Shown: positions 60,689 to 64,000 of the stretch, one piece after another | Layout: each line of letters begins with the position of its first letter | Position numbering within the stretch: the first letter of the stretch is position 1 | Assembly (NCBI GenBank): GCA_017535785.1 | Contig: JAFXTN010000008.1 | Span: 124,001 to 188,000, forward strand | Source: Butyrivibrio sp. | GTDB taxonomy: Bacteria; Bacillota; Clostridia; Lachnospirales; Lachnospiraceae | Length of the DNA: 64,000 nucleotides | Direction of reading: 5' to 3' | The notes under the pieces: model-generated | The model's database searches: none | The model's input: the letters and a program-made list of their open reading frames with translations, nothing else | Told to the model about the DNA's origin: nothing | Program-made: the position numbers and the translations under genes

Positions 60689-62698
60689 TTAATTATCACT
60701 TTCTGAGTCGGCACTTGAGGCTGTATCTGCACTTGCATCTGTGCTTGCATCTGTACTTGCATCTTTACCGGCGTCGGGGGATTTACCGGGCGCGGGACCC
60801 TGTCCGGGACCAAATCCAAAACGGTGCTCATAATTGGTTGCATTCAGTACATCTGCTTCAAGGGTTCCTTCAAGGTCTCCGCATGTAAAAGTATATGTCT
60901 CGCCCGATACAAGATCAGGAGAAGAAATAGTTATGCTGTCGGCATCCTTGGCAAGTGTCAACTGTGTTATAAGCTTTCCGCTACTGTCTATAACGGTTAT
61001 GATGCTTCCGCCATAAAGAGTTTCGTCGAATACATATGAGAGGGATTGCTGCTTTGAAGATTCATCCGGTACTTCGAGCATTCCCGACATTCCAACGGAT
61101 GTAAGAGTTCCGCCGTTTACAATAAATGATCCGCCGTCTTCGGTACCTACATCAATTGCGGCATTTCCGGAATTGGAAGGTCCGTCAACATAGACTTCTC
61201 CACCTGATATGATGAGATCTTTGTTTGAATCAATTCCATCGCCTTCTGCGTTAATATATATTTTACCGCCACTTATAGAGATCTTCGGCTCAGCTTTCTT
61301 GCTGGAAGCGTTTAAACCGTCATCAGTAGAGGTGACGCTTATATCGCCGTCTGAGATATCTATATTCACAGCCTCAATTCCTTCGCAGCAGTCTGTGATC
61401 GTGAGCTTTCCGCCTTTAACGGTGAGCGAAGTGTCGGCGTGGACAGCGTCATCGCTTGATGCGATCTGGATCGTGCCACCGTTTATCTCAATATTTCCGT
61501 CAGAATGGATGGCATCATCGGCACTATCTATGGTTATGGAACCATCATTTATGACTACTGAATACTCAGCTTTAATGGCCTTTCTGCTGAGTTTTTCAGA
61601 CTTTTTCGATTTCTCTTTTTTCTCGGAAGAACTTGAATCCTCAGTGCTTTCGTCCGCAGGAGCTTCAGACTTGTCGCCGGAGTCGCCGAGGTTTGCGTCA
61701 GCTGGTGGCTCGGGCTTATCACCGGATGCATCAAAGCCGGCATCAGAAGGTGGAGCCGGAGGCATCTCGCCGGAGGCTCCGAAGTTTGCATCCGGAGGAA
61801 GCGCGGGCGGATTTCCTGTTCCGTCGAACGTAGGAACTGCCTCGCTCTTTTTTTCTATTGAAGCGGAGCCCTGTCCGGTTGTGATATTGAACGTTCCGCC
61901 ATTGATCGTAAGATTACCGTCAGCCTGAAGACCGTCTCCGACAGATGCAAGATCATAGTGTCCTGATTCCACGACGATATCATTGGAGGCCTTAATGCCG
62001 TTATTGGTTGTTGTAAGGTTTAGAGTAGTATCCTCAAGATGCAGAGAAGCTCTTGAGTGAATGCCGTTTCTCATATATCCGAATACATCCAAAGTACCGC
62101 CGCCGGAGAAGCTTAAGTTGCACTCCGAAACGATAACACCCTTCTTGGTAACAGGTATTTCAGCAGTGTCGGAAGCTCCGGCCGAAGCCTCATCTGTTGT
62201 AGTGCCCGGAGCATATGTTGCTGCTTCCAATGCGCTTTCGTATGTACCGATCTCCGCGCAGGTTATGCTGTTGGTTGTTGTCTCGGGAACATATATTGTC
62301 ACGCTCTTAGCTGATTCAATATAGATGGGGGCCATATTCATGCAGCTGATATCTACGCCGTTTAGTATGAGCGTTACATCTCTGTCATTATTGAAAACTC
62401 GTATCTGTCCGTCTTCTAAGTAGCCTTCGATGCAGAAGACACCGCCTTCTGTGATCATCGCTACGTTGCTGACCTGCGATACGTATTTTTTGTCACATTC
62501 AACTTTTTTTCCGTTTAATTTGATCGTTGAAGTGATCTCAAATGGAATTTGGGAATGTGGTACTGAAGTAGCCTCGAAATTGTGACCCTTTTTGGATGAT
62601 GAGTTAAAAAAACGTATGCAGTATATGATACCTGCAGCAAGGAGCACAAGAATGATTACGAGTACCAGTATTTTTTTAAAGATGGGATTTGGCTTCAT
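60689..62698 (-). CDS. Membrane-anchored DUF4353 (Cthe_2159-like) carbohydrate-binding protein
   Basis: This 669-residue protein begins with MKPNPIFKK and one membrane helix (~residues 9-30), so it should be exposed outside the cell. Repeated beta-strand units such as GNLTINGGTFNI, DGNIEINGGTIQI and DKDLIISGGEV-type patterns indicate a right-handed beta-helix. Together with the DDAIHSDG and DDGLNA turns they match DUF4353, whose founder Cthe_2159 binds cellulose and acidic sugars. A Pro/Ala/Asp-rich, repeat-like linker interrupts the helix at ~285-370, and the C-terminus is a low-complexity DAST tail. ATG 62698 is preceded by AAAGG; a longer frame upstream lacks a site. Confidence 0.82.
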   Translation of the reverse strand: MKPNPIFKKILVLVIILVLLAAGIIYCIRFFNSSSKKGHNFEATSVPHSQIPFEITSTIKLNGKKVECDKKYVSQVSNVAMITEGGVFCIEGYLEDGQIRVFNNDRDVTLILNGVDISCMNMAPIYIESAKSVTIYVPETTTNSITCAEIGTYESALEAATYAPGTTTDEASAGASDTAEIPVTKKGVIVSECNLSFSGGGTLDVFGYMRNGIHSRASLHLEDTTLNLTTTNNGIKASNDIVVESGHYDLASVGDGLQADGNLTINGGTFNITTGQGSASIEKKSEAVPTFDGTGNPPALPPDANFGASGEMPPAPPSDAGFDASGDKPEPPADANLGDSGDKSEAPADESTEDSSSSEKKEKSKKSEKLSRKAIKAEYSVVINDGSITIDSADDAIHSDGNIEINGGTIQIASSDDAVHADTSLTVKGGKLTITDCCEGIEAVNIDISDGDISVTSTDDGLNASSKKAEPKISISGGKIYINAEGDGIDSNKDLIISGGEVYVDGPSNSGNAAIDVGTEDGGSFIVNGGTLTSVGMSGMLEVPDESSKQQSLSYVFDETLYGGSIITVIDSSGKLITQLTLAKDADSITISSPDLVSGETYTFTCGDLEGTLEADVLNATNYEHRFGFGPGQGPAPGKSPDAGKDASTDASTDASADTASSADSESDN
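60713..60773 (-). repeat. Short coding repeat in the C-terminal tail of the DUF4353-like gene
   Basis: On the plus strand, three to four 12-base units close to CTTGCATCTGTA/G follow one another here. They encode repeated Asp-Ala-Ser-Thr in the tail. Such repeats can change copy number between strains. Confidence 0.5.
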
Positions 62699-62747
62699 AG
62701 GATTGGTACCTTTACATATATGCACTGGTTTTTGAGTTCTTATCACA

Positions 62748-62756
62748 ATTATAACA
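62748..62756 (-). promoter_or_regulatory. Extended -10 promoter of the DUF4353-like gene
   Basis: On the minus strand TGTTATAAT (62756-62748) is a full extended -10 with perfect TATAAT; the -35 is poor. The leader would be about 43 nt to the ATG at 62698. Confidence 0.55.
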
Positions 62757-62800
62757 GCATAGTTCACAAAAAGACAGTAGAAAGACGACAACTTAAGGAT

Positions 62801-62829
62801 ATTTCGTCAAAAAAAGTTTTTGGCGAAAT
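62801..62829. promoter_or_regulatory. 13-base hairpin between divergent promoters
   Basis: ATTTCGTCAAAAA (62801-62813) pairs with TTTTTGGCGAAAT (62817-62829), with one G-U pair and a 3-base loop. On the plus strand a T-rich run follows, as in a terminator, although no plus-strand gene lies before it. It sits 26 bases before the -35 of the Hsp20 promoter. The rest of the gap from 62699 to 62998 is covered by the promoters and operator listed separately. Confidence 0.5.
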
Positions 62830-62854
62830 TAATATTTTTTTTATAAATAAGTAC

Positions 62855-62883
62855 TTGATTTATTGTTCTATTTGTTCTATAAC
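62855..62883 (+). promoter_or_regulatory. Sigma-A promoter of the Hsp20 gene
   Basis: TTGATT (62855-62860) and TATAAC (62878-62883) are separated by 17 bases. The transcript would start near 62890, just upstream of the CIRCE operator. Confidence 0.7.
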
Positions 62884-62899
62884 ATACTTGAAAAGAAAA

Positions 62900-62926
62900 T
62901 TAGCAGCCGAAAGGTGAGAGTGCTAA
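62900..62926 (+). promoter_or_regulatory. CIRCE operator (HrcA-binding site)
   Basis: TTAGCAGCC, a 9-base spacer, then GAGTGCTAA match the CIRCE consensus TTAGCACTC-N9-GAGTGCTAA. The right arm is perfect and the left arm has 7 of 9 bases. It lies about 10 bases after the predicted transcription start of the Hsp20 gene, the usual place for HrcA repression that is relieved by heat. Confidence 0.88.
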
Positions 62927-62998
62927 CATAAATATGATCACCGATCGGTCGCCACAAACACTACAACAAAAAATTCATATAAAAAGGAGTGATGACTT

Positions 62999-63463
62999 AT
63001 GTTGATGCCTATGTTATGGAGTAATAACAGTATATTTGATGAGATGGATGATTTCTTTAATGACAGATTCTTCGGTAACCTGTGCGACAATGGGCTTATC
63101 GATAGGAACTTCGAGCCGGCATCAGGTCTTATGAAGACTGACGTCATCGAGAAGGAGAACGGATACCAGCTTGAGGCTGAGCTTCCCGGATTCAACAAAG
63201 AAGATATCAACATCGATCTTAAGAATGAAGTCCTTACTATCAGCGCTTCTCACAATGAGAACAAGGACGAGAAGGATGAGAACGGCAAGTACATCCGCCG
63301 CGAGAGAAGAAGCTCATCTTATCAGAGATCGTTCCGTACACCCGGACTTAAGCCTGAAGACATTATAGCTCAGTACAAGAACGGCGTACTTACTGTCAGC
63401 ATCCCCAAGAAGGAAGCAATTCCCGAGAAAGAGGAAGCTGTGAAGATCGAAGTTAAAGACTGA
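62999..63463 (+). CDS. Hsp20/alpha-crystallin small heat-shock protein
   Basis: This 154-residue chaperone binds unfolding proteins under stress and assembles into oligomers. The alpha-crystallin domain spans about residues 43-145, with ENGYQLEAELPGFNKEDI, LTISASH and the diagnostic late strand YKNGVLTVSIPK. AGGAGTG 8 bases upstream supports the ATG at 62999. A CIRCE operator in the leader (62900) points to HrcA control, which is typical of groE/dnaK and in some Firmicutes of hsp20 genes. Confidence 0.95.
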   Translation: MLMPMLWSNNSIFDEMDDFFNDRFFGNLCDNGLIDRNFEPASGLMKTDVIEKENGYQLEAELPGFNKEDINIDLKNEVLTISASHNENKDEKDENGKYIRRERRSSSYQRSFRTPGLKPEDIIAQYKNGVLTVSIPKKEAIPEKEEAVKIEVKD

Positions 63464-63487
63464 ATGTAAATAGGAGCATAGCGGATA

Positions 63488-63505
63488 GGGATCGAGTTTT
63501 CGATC
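63488..63505 (+). promoter_or_regulatory. Hairpin between the Hsp20 gene and its terminator
   Basis: GGATCGA (63488-63494) pairs with TCGATCC (63499-63505) around a GTTT loop. It may protect the 3' end of the Hsp20 transcript together with the following terminator. Confidence 0.5.
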
Positions 63506-63515
63506 CGGCACGGAC

Positions 63516-63548
63516 AAAAGGGTCGGCTAATAACCGACCCTTTTTTTT
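63516..63548 (+). terminator. Rho-independent terminator of the Hsp20 gene
   Basis: GGGTCGG (63520-63526) pairs with CCGACCC (63534-63540), extended by AAAA/TTTT pairs, with loop CTAATAA and eight Ts after it. It is a textbook terminator. Confidence 0.93.
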
Positions 63549-63558
63549 CGTGCTTCAA

Positions 63559-63567
63559 TGATATAAA
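63559..63567 (+). promoter_or_regulatory. Candidate extended -10 promoter of the HicB-like gene
   Basis: TGATATAAA lies 11 bases after the Hsp20 terminator and would give a leader of about 46 nt. There is no clear -35. Confidence 0.4.
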
Positions 63568-63619
63568 ATGCTTATATGGATCACAGTTCAGAAATACAGA
63601 AATATAGAAAGAGAACACC

Positions 63620-63820
63620 ATGGAAAAAGAATTCGAGTACGAAGGTTACAAGGGAACTGTTAATTACGACAAGAACTGCGACTATTATACAGGTGAAGTC
63701 GTGATAGACGGACGCATTTACACATACGAGGGTGACACTCTCGAGGAACTCAGGGAAGATTTTGAAGACATAATTGATTCAATGATTGCATTTGAGGAAA
63801 TGGACGATGGTGATACTTGA
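63620..63820 (+). CDS. HicB-like small protein (solitary antitoxin-fold)
   Basis: This 66-residue protein has the partial RNase-H-like strand pattern of HicB antitoxins: FEYEGYKGTVNYDKN, then YYTGEVVIDGRIYTYEGDT, then the helix LEELREDFEDII. It lacks the C-terminal DNA-binding domain found in full HicB. No HicA toxin gene is adjacent on either strand, so it is a solitary form, of which many exist without known function. The ribosome site is weak. Its stop overlaps the start of the next gene by 14 bases. Confidence 0.75.
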   Translation: MEKEFEYEGYKGTVNYDKNCDYYTGEVVIDGRIYTYEGDTLEELREDFEDIIDSMIAFEEMDDGDT

Positions 63821-64000
63821 ATACTTTCTTAAATATGCGCTTCCGGTTATTCTCGCATATTTCGTAAGCCTTTTGATCAACAAATATATCAGTAAGGAGA
63901 GACTTCGCGGTAAGATCCACCTTGTCTTTTTGAGAGGTATAATGATCGCGGTGATCTGGGGACTTGCGTTTTTCACGATCGCCGGAAACATTCCGATGTT
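63807..64000 (+). CDS. N-terminal part of a membrane protein, possibly an MscS-type mechanosensitive channel
   Basis: The gene runs off the window after 64 codons. The part present has a hydrophobic first helix (YFLKYALPVILAYFVSLLI), a basic loop (NKYISKERLRGK) and a second helix (GIMIAVIWGLAFFTIAG). This fits the membrane start of MscS-like channels, but many families look the same here. GAGGAAA 7 bases before the ATG supports the start, and it overlaps the HicB-like gene by 14 bases. Confidence 0.6.
   Translation, partial: MVILEYFLKYALPVILAYFVSLLINKYISKERLRGKIHLVFLRGIMIAVIWGLAFFTIAGNIPM

Noticed and set aside
61209..61928. 239-residue open frame on the plus strand opposite the DUF4353-like gene
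   Set aside because: It is the antisense shadow of a repeat-rich coding region. It is Ser/Pro-rich with no motif and no ribosome site, and the minus-strand frame has clear beta-helix repeats.
63541..64000. HicA toxin partner for the HicB-like gene
   Set aside because: No small basic frame with a HicA-like GSH motif is visible on either strand next to it; the following gene is a membrane protein.

Overview
The window reads as a chromosomal segment of a Gram-positive, low-to-moderate GC Firmicute, most likely a Lachnospiraceae member of the Butyrivibrio/Pseudobutyrivibrio kind. The reasons are strong GGAGG-type ribosome sites, frequent ATGA, TTGA and TAATG gene overlaps, TTG starts, a CIRCE heat-shock operator, and membrane-protein families (DUF6020-like, DUF6056-like, DUF4353-like) typical of that group. 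The organism call is an inference from style and gene content; no rRNA or other marker gene is present.

About 59 kb, from base 1 to 59386, is one almost uninterrupted plus-strand array for a cell-surface polysaccharide or glycan. Part A (1-13.6 kb) has a GT2 transferase, a GT52/polysialyltransferase-like enzyme, a PglK/MsbA-type ABC flippase, an acyltransferase-3 protein, three large GT-C-like membrane proteins, a GtrA/GtrB pair, a WecE-type aminotransferase and a GNAT acetyltransferase. Part B (13.6-25.2 kb) has an O-antigen ligase/polymerase, then a Pgl-like set: WbpM/PglF dehydratase, PglE-like aminotransferase, PglC-like priming transferase, an ACC-deaminase-like PLP enzyme, an ATP-grasp ligase and a PglA-like GT4. 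A foreign-looking cassette (zinc ribbon, lipoprotein, P-loop ATPase) with its own terminator and promoter interrupts it.

Part C (25.2-44.2 kb) makes and decorates an amino-uronic acid. It has a TviB/WbpO-type UDP-HexNAc 6-dehydrogenase, a TviC/WbpP-type 4-epimerase, two deacetylase-fold proteins, four GT4 enzymes, a sugar N-formyltransferase, two AsnB-type amidotransferases, an acyl carrier protein, a VOC protein, an FkbH-type HAD protein, an MBOAT and an SGNH protein. The last group looks like a Dlt-style export acylation system in which FkbH would replace DltA. This is the most interesting hypothesis in the window.

Part D (44.2-59.4 kb) starts behind an extended -10 promoter and looks like a second polysaccharide unit. 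It has two GT11 fucosyltransferase-like enzymes plus a divergent third, a second PglK-type ABC exporter, a DUF5672-like protein, GT2 and GT17 enzymes, a Wzy-like polymerase, a DUF6056-like membrane protein, a pyruvyltransferase, a Wzx flippase and a GH88/GH105 hydrolase.

Part E (59.4-64 kb) is ordinary genome on both strands. It holds a CPBP membrane protease (minus), a small immunity-like protein (minus), a membrane-anchored DUF4353 carbohydrate-binding protein (minus), an Hsp20 chaperone under a CIRCE operator (plus), a HicB-like small protein, and the start of a membrane protein that could be an MscS-type channel. No tRNA, rRNA, CRISPR array or insertion sequence was seen. All family names come from reading motifs and length by eye, without database searches.
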